NCBI GenBank assembly: GCA_900542525.1
Contig: UQNZ01000002.1
Span: forward strand, 186,001-250,000
Direction: 5' to 3'
DNA: 64,000 bases
Source: an uncultured Eggerthella sp.
Lineage (GTDB): Bacteria; Actinomycetota; Coriobacteriia; Coriobacteriales; Eggerthellaceae
A program made the position numbers and the translations under genes. Shown one piece after another: positions 52,953 through 62,314 of this stretch (within the stretch, counting starts at the first letter, position 1; the number at the start of each line of letters is the position of its first letter). Under the pieces are notes generated by a model. It searched no databases. It was not told where the DNA came from and worked only from the letters and a program-made list of their open reading frames with translations.

Positions 52953-53153
52953 GTCCTTTTGACGTACGCTTCGGGTTGGCGTGCACTCTGGTATTGAAAA
53001 CACTTCCCAACAAGGTTGTTCATTTAACATTTCCCCTGGCAAATCGTATAGTTATTGGTTTTGAATGGGCTTTATTAAACAACGCTGCAGAATCATTCAG
53101 AATAGTCTATAATTGGTACGATTTTCTATAGGTTTTCAACAGAGGAGGTCGTG

Positions 53154-53867
53154 TTGCTAAAGGCGATTATTGTAGACGACGAAGCGCCAGCACGCTCCGA
53201 ATTACGCTTTTTGCTCGGCGAGCTCAACCAAGCTGAGGTTGTATCTGAAGCGGCAAGCGTCCGTGAGGCTATCGAGAAGCTCAAAGAATATCCGTGCGAT
53301 GTTATGTTTCTCGACATCAACATGCCTGAAGCTACAGGTCTTCAACTTGCTGAAGCACTTCAGCATCTGAAGTTCCCGCCCGCAGTCGTGTTCGTCACTG
53401 CTTATAGCGAGTTCGCACTCGATGCGTTCAAGGTCAATGCGGTCGATTACCTGGTCAAGCCAGTCGAAACCGAGCGTTTGGCTCATGCGCTTGCTCGTGT
53501 GCGCGAACATGTTGTCCTTCACGCCCGCGCCCAAAAGGCTGAACGCATTCCTGTTGAAAAGGGTGGTAAGAAGATTCTTATCAACATCGATCAGATTCGT
53601 TTTGTTATGGCGCGCGACGATTATGCGTATCTGCAGACCGATACCGATCGCTATTTCTCAACGGTCAGCTTAGCGCAGCTCGAGAAAACGCTCGACGGTC
53701 ATGGCTTCTTCCGCGTTCATCGTGGCTATCTTGTCAACCTTTCGCTTGTGAAAGAGGTTGAGCCTCAATCAGGTGGCACGCTTTTGCTCACGCTTGATGG
53801 TGTTGAAGAGAAGATCCCTGTTTCTCGCCGCCGCGTTTCTTCGCTTAAGAAGGCGCTGGGGTTGTAG
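53154..53867 (+). CDS. LytTR-family response regulator
   Basis: This 237-residue regulator has a receiver domain (1-120) with DDE at 8-10, phosphorylated Asp54 in MFLDINMP and the Lys in YLVKPVE, then a LytTR DNA-binding domain (about 135-237: IRFVMARDDYAYLQT, GFFRVHRGYLVNL, IPVSRRR). I chose the TTG at 53154, five bases after AGGAGG; a GTG one codon earlier lies too close to it. TATAAT at 53108-53113 suggests its own promoter in the 200-base gap to the kinase gene. Its targets may include the neighbouring TauE gene. Confidence 0.93.
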   Translation: MLKAIIVDDEAPARSELRFLLGELNQAEVVSEAASVREAIEKLKEYPCDVMFLDINMPEATGLQLAEALQHLKFPPAVVFVTAYSEFALDAFKVNAVDYLVKPVETERLAHALARVREHVVLHARAQKAERIPVEKGGKKILINIDQIRFVMARDDYAYLQTDTDRYFSTVSLAQLEKTLDGHGFFRVHRGYLVNLSLVKEVEPQSGGTLLLTLDGVEEKIPVSRRRVSSLKKALGL

Positions 53868-54174
53868 TCACGATCGAAAGTTCGTAGTTTTCTAAGCTAG
53901 ACACCAAACGCCCTCTTTTATAGAGGGCGTTTTTTTGAATTGGGCAAAGCCTGCACGAAAACGTATCAAAAACCTTTTCGCGCAAATTTCATGCACAGTC
54001 TTATGTGTACGAGCGTGCTTTTCTTACAGAGCTGTATCTCTTCTTTCGTTTCTTTAGATTCAATTAAGTGAACAGGTAAAATAGTATGCGCATATTTAGG
54101 CTAACGAACGAGTATTCGAATCGGTCGTACCAAGCAATATGTGCAAGCTGCTGTTCGGAATGAGAGGGGCGAAC
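53868..54174. other. Intergenic gap before the nucleoside operon
   Basis: Apart from the terminator at 53906-53937, this holds no gene. A TAAAAT box near 54078 may be the -10 of the downstream operon, but the -35 is unclear. Confidence 0.4.
53906..53937 (+). terminator. Intrinsic terminator after the LytTR gene
   Basis: ACGCCCTC and GAGGGCGT form an 8-bp stem with loop TTTTATA, followed by TTTTTT. Confidence 0.93.
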
Positions 54175-55116
54175 ATGGCAAAGAAGATCATCCTCGATTG
54201 CGATCCAGGTCACGATGATGCGGTCGCAATCCTCTTAGCGTTAGGAAATCCAGAGATCGAGATCGTGGGAATCACTACGGTCGGAGGGAACCAAAGTCTC
54301 GAGAAAGTCACCTATAATGCACGCGCAATGCTCGAAGCAGCGCATGCCCAGGATATTCCTGTATACGCAGGTTCTGATCGGCCGATCGTGCGTGAACAGG
54401 AAGTGGCAGAATCGATTCATGGTGAAACAGGGTTGGACGGCGTTGAATTGCCTGTGCCTACCCGTCCGCTCGAAGATGAGCATGCGGTGAACTTCATCGT
54501 GAAGACCATTATGGAGTCTGAACCAGGTACGATCACGTTGGTCCCCACTGGGCCGCTAACGAATATTGCGCTGGCACTGCGCATGGAACCACGCATTGCT
54601 GAGCGCGTGAGTGAAGTAGTGTTGATGGGCGGCGGTTTTCATGAAGGAAACTGGAGCGCAGTGGCCGAATTCAACATCATCGTTGATCCAGAAGCGGCCC
54701 ATATCGTATTCAATGCTCCCTGGAAATTGACCATGGTCGGACTTGACCTTACGCATCAAGCACTTTGCACTCCTGAAGTGCAGCAGCGCATTGAAGAGAT
54801 CGGCACTCCGCTCGCTGCTATCGTCAGCGGACTCATGGATTTCTTTCGCAAAACCTACCAGGACAATCAAGACTTCGTGGATCCTCCTGTGCACGACCCT
54901 TGCACAGTGGCGTATCTCATCGATCCTTCAGTGGTGCAAACCAGACGCTGCCCGCTTGATGTGGAACTTCACGGAGAACTTACGCTTGGTATGACCGTGG
55001 CAGACCTTCGCGGCCCAGAGCCTTCTGAAGAAGAGTGTCATACGCAAGTTGCGACGAAGTTGGACTTCGATAAGTTCTGGAATTTGGTAATACAAGCGAT
55101 CGAGAACATTGGATAA
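54175..55116 (+). CDS. Nucleoside hydrolase
   Basis: This 313-residue cytosolic enzyme splits nucleosides into base and ribose. The calcium-binding LDCDPGHDDAVAIL near 7-20 is diagnostic, followed by GITTVGGNQSLEKVTYNA, VLMGGGFHEGNWSAVAEFNI near 160 and the fourth ligand in VHDPCTVAYLID near 240. AGAGGGG before the ATG sets the start; a longer frame upstream lacks one. It leads an operon with an MFS transporter and a PfkB kinase, a complete route from nucleoside uptake to ribose 5-phosphate. The base preference cannot be read. Confidence 0.94.
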   Translation: MAKKIILDCDPGHDDAVAILLALGNPEIEIVGITTVGGNQSLEKVTYNARAMLEAAHAQDIPVYAGSDRPIVREQEVAESIHGETGLDGVELPVPTRPLEDEHAVNFIVKTIMESEPGTITLVPTGPLTNIALALRMEPRIAERVSEVVLMGGGFHEGNWSAVAEFNIIVDPEAAHIVFNAPWKLTMVGLDLTHQALCTPEVQQRIEEIGTPLAAIVSGLMDFFRKTYQDNQDFVDPPVHDPCTVAYLIDPSVVQTRRCPLDVELHGELTLGMTVADLRGPEPSEEECHTQVATKLDFDKFWNLVIQAIENIG

Positions 55117-55120
55117 GAAA

Positions 55121-56536
55121 ATGACTGAAGCGAAAAAACCTCTCTTTGATGAAGGTGGAAAATCAATTGTCGCGGTAATGGCGGCTTTGCTGGTAGCTAT
55201 TTTCGCATTTCAACTCAATGCTTCTATGCTTTCTCCAGCACTCGTAGCCATGCAGAACGAACTTTCCACCACAGCGGTCGAGATCGGCAATACGCAAACG
55301 GTGTTCTTCACAGCAGCAGCTCTTTTCTCGCTGTTCCTGCCGCGTCTTGCTGATTTGAAAGGTCGCCGCAAGGTGCTGTGCGGCATGCTCTTGGTCACCG
55401 GTATCGGATGTGTGATCAGTGCGCTAGCGCCGAATGTTGAAGTGCTTATGATCGGTCGTGTTCTGCAGGGTGTCGCTGGTCCAGTAGTGCCGTTGTGCCT
55501 GATCATGCTCCATCAGCGCGTGACAGAAGACGCGCGCTATGCTCGTTTGATGGCTATCCTCACGTCAGTGAATGGTGGCATTGCGGGCGTTGATGCAATC
55601 TTGGGTGGTTGGCTTGCTGGCAACTTTGGATTCCGTTCGGTATTCATAGTTATGGCAGCAGTTGCGGCTCTTGCGGTTGTTTTAGTGTTCGCGCTCACGC
55701 AAGAGAGCACCGCTGAAGAAACTCCCAAAATGGATTGGGCTGGCGTGGTCACGCTTGGCATCGCGTTCTTGGCGATCTATCTTGCTATCGACGAGGTCGG
55801 CGCGCTTGCAGCGGCGAACTGGGGATTGGTTACCATCCTTGTTATTGTTGCTGCCGTGTTCTTCGTGGTGTTTTGGAACATTGAGTCGCGCAAGAAAGAC
55901 CCGATGGTAACCACGCACTATCTCAAACAGCGCAGAACGTGGGGCTTGCTGCTCACCACGCTTCTTACCATGACAGGCGTATTTGCCATCATGAATGGTG
56001 TGGTGCCGGCCATTGCGCAAGATCCTGCTATGGGCGTTGATATGAAACCCGATATGGTCTCGTTTGCGACGCTCACTCCCTATGCGCTGCTCGGTTTGTG
56101 CTTTGGCCCTATCGCAGGTGTGCTTGCAAGTAAGTTCGGATACCGAAGCGTACTGCGAGCTGGTCTTATAGTAAGCATCGCTGGCGTGCTATTCGGCATC
56201 TTCCTCTCGAACAACGCAAGCATACCTTCGCTTGTCATCATCTCGGTAGTTCTTGGTATTGCATATGCTGGTACGGCGAACATCATGCTGAACGGGTTGG
56301 GAATCGTTCTTTCTCCCGAGGACAACCCGGGCTATCTTCCTGGCATGAATGCGGGAGCTTTCAATTTGGGGGCTGGCCTTTCATTCGCTGTTCTCTATGC
56401 GGTCATGGATGCTTTTGCGATGAATGGTGCGCAAATCGGCTATTCTACAGCAATGATCGCGGCGGCAGTATTGCTTGGTGCGGCATTGCTCGTTTCGCTC
56501 TTCATTCCGAAACCTTCCGATGCCGACAACAGCTAG
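55121..56536 (+). CDS. MFS transporter, probable nucleoside importer
   Basis: This 471-residue protein has 12 to 14 membrane helices and the MFS loop LPRLADLKGRRKVLCG near 70. Motif C-like GWLAGNFGFRSVF near 170 points to the drug:proton antiporter 2 branch by family, but the operon with a nucleoside hydrolase and ribokinase suggests nucleoside or base transport. The ATG lies four bases after the hydrolase stop; an overlapping TTG is a weaker choice. Direction of transport is inference. Confidence 0.85.
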   Translation: MTEAKKPLFDEGGKSIVAVMAALLVAIFAFQLNASMLSPALVAMQNELSTTAVEIGNTQTVFFTAAALFSLFLPRLADLKGRRKVLCGMLLVTGIGCVISALAPNVEVLMIGRVLQGVAGPVVPLCLIMLHQRVTEDARYARLMAILTSVNGGIAGVDAILGGWLAGNFGFRSVFIVMAAVAALAVVLVFALTQESTAEETPKMDWAGVVTLGIAFLAIYLAIDEVGALAAANWGLVTILVIVAAVFFVVFWNIESRKKDPMVTTHYLKQRRTWGLLLTTLLTMTGVFAIMNGVVPAIAQDPAMGVDMKPDMVSFATLTPYALLGLCFGPIAGVLASKFGYRSVLRAGLIVSIAGVLFGIFLSNNASIPSLVIISVVLGIAYAGTANIMLNGLGIVLSPEDNPGYLPGMNAGAFNLGAGLSFAVLYAVMDAFAMNGAQIGYSTAMIAAAVLLGAALLVSLFIPKPSDADNS

Positions 56537-56549
56537 GTGGTGTGATCCC

Positions 56550-57461
56550 ATGAGCAAAGTGATCGTATTCGGCAGCTTGAACATGGACCTTTCTATCGAA
56601 AGTGACCATATGCCTCAACTTGGTGAAACTATCATGGGGCGTCGTTTCATCATAAATCCTGGTGGGAAGGGTGCGAACCAAGCCGTTGCGGCCGCGAAGC
56701 TGGGAGCGGATGTGGTGATGCTCGGCGCGGTAGGCCTCGATCCTTTCGGTGACCAGATGATCGCAACGCTGGTTGAACAAGGGGTGCGCTGCGATCTGAT
56801 CGAGCGCGTGGATGCTCACCCAACAGGCGTTGCTGTTATCACGCGTGTCGCGGGAGACAATTTCATCACCATCGACCCTGGTGCTAACTTTTCGGGCGAT
56901 CTAACCTATGTTGAACAGGTGCTCAAAGAAGAAGCTCAGCCAAGAGACGTGTTTCTGTGCCAGCTCGAATGTGATTTCGATACAACGATGGATGCGATTC
57001 GGAGTGCGCACAAATACGGAATGTACACCGTCTTGAATCCTGCTCCTGCACGCGCCTTGCCAGAATGGGTGTATGAGCATATTGACCTGGTAGTGGTCAA
57101 CGAGAGCGAATGTGAGATTCTTACGGGTATCTATCCCATCACTCATAACGACCTTGTGACTGCCATGGATATACTTTGCGCTCGTGGGGTGGGTTCAGTG
57201 GCTATTACACTGGGAGCGCGTGGTTCGATAGTTCGCGTTCGTGGCAAAGACTACGAGATGATAGCTCCTTGTGTGAATGCGATCGATACTACGTGTGCGG
57301 GTGATACCTACATCGGTGCTCTTGTTGCTGGGTATGCGCGCGGTGCGTGTCTCGACGAAACGCTGGCACTTGCCACGGAGGCTTCCGCATTGGCAACCAC
57401 GCGCATCGGCGCCCAACAATCGATCCCGCTTCTCGTCGAAGTGGATGGTTCAGAGGTCTGA
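56550..57461 (+). CDS. rbsK: PfkB-family kinase, probable ribokinase
   Basis: This 303-residue enzyme phosphorylates a sugar, most likely ribose, at O5. VFGSLNMDLSIESDHMP opens it, PGGKGANQAVAAAKLGA near 38-54 is PfkB signature 1, and signature 2 with the catalytic base is DTTCAGDTYIGALVAGYARG near 249-268, where GAGD is CAGD. AGGTGG lies before the ATG. It closes the nucleoside operon and gives ribose 5-phosphate for the pentose pathway. Other sugar or nucleoside kinases of the family cannot be excluded. Confidence 0.87.
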   Translation: MSKVIVFGSLNMDLSIESDHMPQLGETIMGRRFIINPGGKGANQAVAAAKLGADVVMLGAVGLDPFGDQMIATLVEQGVRCDLIERVDAHPTGVAVITRVAGDNFITIDPGANFSGDLTYVEQVLKEEAQPRDVFLCQLECDFDTTMDAIRSAHKYGMYTVLNPAPARALPEWVYEHIDLVVVNESECEILTGIYPITHNDLVTAMDILCARGVGSVAITLGARGSIVRVRGKDYEMIAPCVNAIDTTCAGDTYIGALVAGYARGACLDETLALATEASALATTRIGAQQSIPLLVEVDGSEV

Positions 57462-57516
57462 GGCAAAAAGCACAGTATCAGGTCAAGAGCATCTATTCAC
57501 CCACTTCGATTCTCCT

Positions 57517-57550
57517 AGAAACGGTCGAGATTTTCGGCCGTTTCTTTTAT
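57517..57550 (+). terminator. Intrinsic terminator after the nucleoside operon
   Basis: GAAACGG and CCGTTTC form a stem, extended by partial pairing, with a 13-base loop, followed by TTTTAT. Confidence 0.8.
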
Positions 57551-57659
57551 ATCGACCCATCCAGTGGGGAGTTTGTTGCGCCACCGTGTACTTGGCTTAT
57601 GTCCGCAGGCGAGAATGATAAACTTTAAAGATGTTTTGAATCGAGGATAGGATCGTTCT

Positions 57660-58130
57660 ATGACCTGTAGTGCAACAAAACCCGTTATCGGCATCATCAT
57701 GGGCTCCGAATCAGATATGCCCGTTATGGATGCCTGCATGAAGCAACTTGATGAATTTGGCGTGCCTTATGAGGTGAAGATCGCAAGCGCTCATCGTAAA
57801 CCTGCCGAAGTGCATGAATGGGCCTCGACCGCCATCGATCGCGGTATTCGCGTGATCATCGCAGCCGCAGGAAAAGCGGCCCATTTAGGTGGCGTTGTTG
57901 CTGCCTATACCCCCGCGCCCGTCATCGCGGTTCCTATGAAAACGAGCGATCTGGGTGGTTTGGATTCGCTCCTTTCCATGGTGCAGATGCCGAGTGGTGT
58001 GCCTGTTGCGTGCGTGGCGATCAATGGCGCGAAGAACGCAGCTATTCTGGCTGTTCAGATGATGGGTACGGGCTGTGAAGGCGCGCGCCAGAAGATCATC
58101 GATCTCAAAGCAGAGATGGCAAACGCCTAA
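57660..58130 (+). CDS. purE: N5-carboxyaminoimidazole ribonucleotide mutase
   Basis: This 156-residue class I PurE rearranges N5-CAIR to CAIR in purine synthesis. GIIMGSESDMPVMD near 10-23, the ASAHRKP loop near 42-48 with its active-site His, GKAAHLGGVVAAYT and the GLDSLLSMVQMP-GVPVA segment are all present. PurK and other pur genes are not adjacent, so it is a solitary pur gene, though it neighbours the nucleoside salvage operon. It stands after that operon's terminator. Confidence 0.95.
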   Translation: MTCSATKPVIGIIMGSESDMPVMDACMKQLDEFGVPYEVKIASAHRKPAEVHEWASTAIDRGIRVIIAAAGKAAHLGGVVAAYTPAPVIAVPMKTSDLGGLDSLLSMVQMPSGVPVACVAINGAKNAAILAVQMMGTGCEGARQKIIDLKAEMANA

Positions 58131-58211
58131 CGCGAAACGTTGATGCGATAGACACTCTATTTTGCATTACGCTCTTTTGCATAAATCAAGCGATAAGAAA
58201 ACGAGGTAGTT

Positions 58212-60200
58212 GTGACCAAATCTTTTTTGATGGGTAATCAAGCATTTGCCCACGCTGCCCTTGAAGCTGGCGTGCGCGTATGCGCAGGATATCCAGGCAC
58301 GCCATCATCCGAGGTTATCGAAACTGTCGCGAAGTTGTGCGATGAAGGATCAGCCCATGATGTGTATGTCGAGTGGTCCACCAACGAAAAAGCCGCTCTT
58401 GAAATATTGGCGGGGGCAGCGCTGTGTGGGGCACGCACGCTCTTCACTGCCAAACAAGTTGGACTTAATGTGGCAAGCGACCCGCTCATGTCGCTCAACT
58501 ATATTGGTGTCGAAGGCGGTACGGTTTTGCTCGTTGCCGACGATCCAGGCCCTATTTCTTCGCAGACTGAACAAGACACGCGCCGATTCGCATCGTTCGC
58601 GAAGGTGCCCGTGTTCGATCCAGCAACGCCTGAACAGGGTTGTGCAATGATCGCAGCAGCATACGATCTTTCCGAAAAATATCACACGCCGGTGATCTTT
58701 CGCCCCTCAACGCGCATTTGCCACGCATCAACGTTCGTGGAAGTGGCTGATGAGACTCATGCGCGCGAGCCTAAAGGTTTCGAGAATGATCCGAGCAAGT
58801 GGGTCATCTTCCCTGGGCGCTCGTATCGCGGACATGGCGAGATCAACGAGCGTTTACCGAAGATAGCGGCAGATTTCAGTGCTTCTCCGTTCAATCCGTG
58901 GCGCGAAGTCGCAGGCACCGATGAAGGCGCCAAGATTGGTATCATTGCAGGTGGCGTATCGTATTCTTACGCTGAAGAAGCACTCGTTCAGATCGAAGAA
59001 CAAGTGGAAGCAACCGGCGCGCTTTCGCCGAGTTATCGCCTTATGCAGGTGGGCACTCCCTACCCATTCCCTGAGGCAGCCGTGGCGCAGTTCGCTGAAG
59101 GCCTCGATCGCATAATCGTGTTCGAAGAGCTCGACCATGTGATCGAAGACGAAATGCTCAAGCTCTGCGGTAAGTTGCATGCGGGATTCGAAGTGCAGGG
59201 CAAGCTTACGGGCACTACTACTACGCGCGGCGAAAACACGGTCGATGCGATCCGCGGGCAGATCCAGGAATTCTTCGGTCTCGATCTTCCTGTTGATACT
59301 GAACATACGGTCGAATTCAGCGACCCGATACCTGATCGTCCCGCAGTCCTTTGTGCCGGATGCCCCCATCGTGGTGCATTCTATGCTGTGAAGAAAGCGC
59401 TTGGTCGCAAGCGCGAAGCGGTGATGTGCGGCGATATTGGTTGCTACACACTTGGCAATGCTGCACCACTCAATGCGGTCGATACCTGTCTTGACATGGG
59501 TGCGGGCATCACGATGGCGCAAGGATTCAATGTGATCGAGCCTGGTAAGAAGGCCATTGCGTTCGTGGGAGATTCCACGTTCTTCGCCTCCGGAATGACC
59601 GGCGTGGCTAATGCGGTTTACAACAAACACGATATCACCATCGTGGTGCTCGATAATGCGACCACCGCGATGACCGGCTCGCAGCCTCATCCTGGCACAG
59701 GCGCAACGCTCATGGGTGGGTTCAGTGCGCCGATCTCAATCCAAGAAGTGCTCAGTGCACTTGGTGTGAAGAAGATAACGAAGGCCAATCCGCTGTTTGC
59801 CGATAAAGCTATTGAAGCCGCGCGCGAGGCGATCGACTACGAGGGGCCTTCGGCGGTCATCTATGAGTCGCCCTGTACGAAACTCACCAAGGCGAAACCA
59901 CCCGTCTACTTCATCGCGAATGCATGTGCAGGTTGTCGCAAGTGCGTCACTACTATTGGTTGTCCTGCGCTGGGGTGGAGCGAAGTTGGTCATTCGATCG
60001 TGATCAATCGCGCGATGTGCGTTGGCTGCGGTCTTTGCACGGATATCTGTGAGTATGGTGCCATCACCTGCCCCACCCGAAAACGGGTTCGGCCTGCGCT
60101 ACCACCACGTTCGCAACGTTTGCACGCGGAAGATGGATCGCTCAGTCGATTCCCTACGCCACAGGAGTTGGCTGAGATCGAAGGAGGTAGCGATGATTAA
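58212..60200 (+). CDS. iorA: Indolepyruvate ferredoxin oxidoreductase, alpha subunit
   Basis: This 662-residue TPP enzyme oxidatively decarboxylates aryl-2-oxoacids from Trp, Phe and Tyr to aryl-acetyl-CoA, reducing ferredoxin. The pyrimidine domain starts AGYPGTPSSEV near 22, the TPP/Mg site is GDIGCYTLGNAAPLN near 407-421 and GDSTFFASGMTG near 447, and two [4Fe-4S] sites close the protein: CAGCRKCVTTIGCP, whose last spacing is four, and CVGCGLCTDICEYGAI. A GTG start follows GAGGTAG. It overlaps iorB by eight bases. Reduced ferredoxin would drive energy conservation in an anaerobe. Confidence 0.96.
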   Translation: MTKSFLMGNQAFAHAALEAGVRVCAGYPGTPSSEVIETVAKLCDEGSAHDVYVEWSTNEKAALEILAGAALCGARTLFTAKQVGLNVASDPLMSLNYIGVEGGTVLLVADDPGPISSQTEQDTRRFASFAKVPVFDPATPEQGCAMIAAAYDLSEKYHTPVIFRPSTRICHASTFVEVADETHAREPKGFENDPSKWVIFPGRSYRGHGEINERLPKIAADFSASPFNPWREVAGTDEGAKIGIIAGGVSYSYAEEALVQIEEQVEATGALSPSYRLMQVGTPYPFPEAAVAQFAEGLDRIIVFEELDHVIEDEMLKLCGKLHAGFEVQGKLTGTTTTRGENTVDAIRGQIQEFFGLDLPVDTEHTVEFSDPIPDRPAVLCAGCPHRGAFYAVKKALGRKREAVMCGDIGCYTLGNAAPLNAVDTCLDMGAGITMAQGFNVIEPGKKAIAFVGDSTFFASGMTGVANAVYNKHDITIVVLDNATTAMTGSQPHPGTGATLMGGFSAPISIQEVLSALGVKKITKANPLFADKAIEAAREAIDYEGPSAVIYESPCTKLTKAKPPVYFIANACAGCRKCVTTIGCPALGWSEVGHSIVINRAMCVGCGLCTDICEYGAITCPTRKRVRPALPPRSQRLHAEDGSLSRFPTPQELAEIEGGSDD

Positions 60201-60819
60201 CGTTTCTATCGCCGGAATCGGTGGGCAAGGAAGTGTGCTTGCTGCACGCATCTTGGCTCAAGCTGCAGAAGCAAAAGGCTGGCAGGTGCGCAGTGCAGAA
60301 ACTATCGGCATGGCGCAGCGCGGCGGAGATGTAATGAGCCATGTGCGCATGGGAAATGCAGGTGAAGAGGTCTTTTCTCCTCTTCCAGCGAAAGGTACCG
60401 TGGATGTTTTGATCGCGCTCGAACCAGGCGAAGCTGCTCGTGCACTTCCGTATCTCAAGGAAAATGGCCTGCTCGTAGTTGCTTCAACAGGTGTTCCTCC
60501 CGTGATGGCAAACTTCAAACGACAGACATACGATCCGCAGCACCTGATCGAGGATATGCAGTCTGCAGGCGTGAAGATGGTCGTAGTTGATGATGCTGAA
60601 CTCGTGCATCGCCTGGGCGAACCGAAAGCGCTCAATGTGATGATGCTCGCATATGCCATCATCGCGGTGAACAAGCGAGAAGATTGTGTAGACAATGAGC
60701 TGCGAGGTGCGATTACGCTCGAAGACATTGAAGCGGCTATTCCGCTGTGCGTGAAGCGCAAACTCGTTTCTGTGAACGAAAAAGCGATCAAGGTGGTTCA
60801 GCAGGTCGCGCGTGTATAA
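60193..60819 (+). CDS. iorB: Indolepyruvate ferredoxin oxidoreductase, beta subunit
   Basis: This 208-residue subunit is the CoA-binding gamma-type domain of the oxidoreductase. INVSIAGIGGQGSVLAARILA at the start, SAETIGMAQRGGDVMSHVRMG near 36-55 and DVLIALEPGEAARALPYL are typical. AAGGAGG six bases before the ATG, inside the end of iorA, fixes the start; longer frames beginning in iorA have no such site. It forms the IorAB complex in the cytosol. Confidence 0.95.
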   Translation: MINVSIAGIGGQGSVLAARILAQAAEAKGWQVRSAETIGMAQRGGDVMSHVRMGNAGEEVFSPLPAKGTVDVLIALEPGEAARALPYLKENGLLVVASTGVPPVMANFKRQTYDPQHLIEDMQSAGVKMVVVDDAELVHRLGEPKALNVMMLAYAIIAVNKREDCVDNELRGAITLEDIEAAIPLCVKRKLVSVNEKAIKVVQQVARV

Positions 60820-60879
60820 TGCAAGGCTGTTGGCAATGAACGATCGTATGGACCGAGCAAGATAGACAAGGTATCAAGA

Positions 60880-62115
60880 ATGGAACTTAAAGAAGAACAG
60901 TTTGCAGTCTTAAAAGAACAGTTCAAAACATTGAAGGATCGCTCGCCGTTCTACGCAAAGAAGTTCGAAGGCATCGACCTTAGTGATGTGCAAACCCAGG
61001 CCGATTTCGAGGCGTTGCCGTTTTCAGAAAAGGCGGATCTTCGCGATGCTTATCCGCTGGGACTCGCCGCTGTTCCTGAGAGCGAGATCGTGCGTATCCA
61101 TTCTTCATCAGGTACGACGGGTACGCCGGTCATCATTCCTTATACTCAGCAAGATGTGATCGATTGGGCGGTTCAATTCGCACGTTGTTATGAAATGGCG
61201 GGCATCACGAAAGAGGATCGCATCCAGATCACTCCTGGTTATGGACTGTGGACAGCAGGTATTGGTTTCCAGCTAGGCGCTGAGCGCTTGGGTGCGATGG
61301 CGGTTCCCATGGGGCCGGGCAATACCGATAAGCAGATTCGTTTTATGAAGGATATGCAGTCCACCGTTCTTTGCGCGACCAGCTCATATGCATTGCTTTT
61401 GGCTGAAGAGATCGCCAAACGTGGCGTGCGTGATGAGCTGAACCTTAAGCGTGCGGTCATCGGATCCGAGCGCTGGGGTCACAAGATGCGTGAGCGTATT
61501 GCCAACGAACTGGGCGTGAAGATCTACGATATCTATGGCCTTACGGAAGTATACGGTCCGGGCATTGGTATTTCGTGTGACTACGAATGCGGCATGCACG
61601 TTTGGGATGATTATTGCTACTTCGAGATCGTGGATCCAAAGACGGGCGAAGTGCTTCCTGATGGAGAGGTCGGCGAACTCGTGATCACTACGCTGCGTAA
61701 AGAAGGCGCGCCGCTCGTGCGTTATCGCACGCATGACCTTTCTCGCATCATCCCTGGTGAGTGCGAATGCGGCTCCCCGTTCCCGCGCATCGATACGCTC
61801 ATTGGGCGCACGGATGATATGGTGAAGGTGAAGGGTGTGAACATCTTCCCTGCTCAGATCGAAGAGATCATCAAATTCACCGATGGCGCTTCTTCGGAAT
61901 ATCAGGTTATGATCGATCATCTTGAAGGTAAGGACATCATGACGGTGTTCTTCGAGACCGAGGCTGAAGGAGACGCGCGCGATCAGATCGAGCGCAACAT
62001 GGAGTCGATCTTCAAAGGCAAGCTGGGCATGACGCCGAATGCTAAGGCAGTGGCAATTGGTGAACTGCCCCGTTCCGAGAAGAAGACACAGCGCATTTTT
62101 GACAATCGTTACTAA
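60880..62115 (+). CDS. paaK: Phenylacetate/aryl-CoA ligase
   Basis: This 411-residue adenylate-forming enzyme interconverts an aryl acid and its CoA thioester. HSSSGTTGTPVIIPYT near 75-90 is the ATP loop, DIYGLTEVYGPGIG near 214, and GRTDDMVKVKGVNIFPAQIEE near 307 holds the hinge and the C-terminal lysine side is in RSEKKTQRIFD. Placed 60 bases after iorB, it probably handles the arylacetyl-CoA made there, releasing the acid with ATP or AMP chemistry, or activates imported acids. Length is slightly below the usual 430-440. The last codons are duplicated in the following DNA. Confidence 0.92.
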   Translation: MELKEEQFAVLKEQFKTLKDRSPFYAKKFEGIDLSDVQTQADFEALPFSEKADLRDAYPLGLAAVPESEIVRIHSSSGTTGTPVIIPYTQQDVIDWAVQFARCYEMAGITKEDRIQITPGYGLWTAGIGFQLGAERLGAMAVPMGPGNTDKQIRFMKDMQSTVLCATSSYALLLAEEIAKRGVRDELNLKRAVIGSERWGHKMRERIANELGVKIYDIYGLTEVYGPGIGISCDYECGMHVWDDYCYFEIVDPKTGEVLPDGEVGELVITTLRKEGAPLVRYRTHDLSRIIPGECECGSPFPRIDTLIGRTDDMVKVKGVNIFPAQIEEIIKFTDGASSEYQVMIDHLEGKDIMTVFFETEAEGDARDQIERNMESIFKGKLGMTPNAKAVAIGELPRSEKKTQRIFDNRY

Positions 62116-62195
62116 TATATAATGGCGCTTCATTGAGAAGATACAACGTACCTTCGATAATCGCTACTAATATATAAGGGCGCTTCATTTGAAGG
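62101..62195. repeat. Imperfect 40-bp direct repeat at the end of paaK
   Basis: 62101-62140 (start GACAATCGTTACTAATATAT) recurs at 62156-62195 (start GATAATCGCTACTAATATAT) with a 55-base period and few differences. The first copy covers the last codons and stop of paaK. It looks like a local tandem duplication that has since drifted. A short palindrome CGCTCGCGAGCG follows. Nothing else is recognised up to 62314. Confidence 0.65.
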
Positions 62196-62314
62196 CCGTT
62201 CGCTCGCGAGCGAGATGCACTCGATCTAGTGCCGCCTGCGCCGATTCGACCACTTTTTGGGGGCGGCATTCAACTTACCGCCCTATAAGCGCTCTGTTGT
62301 GGTAAAGTGCTGCC

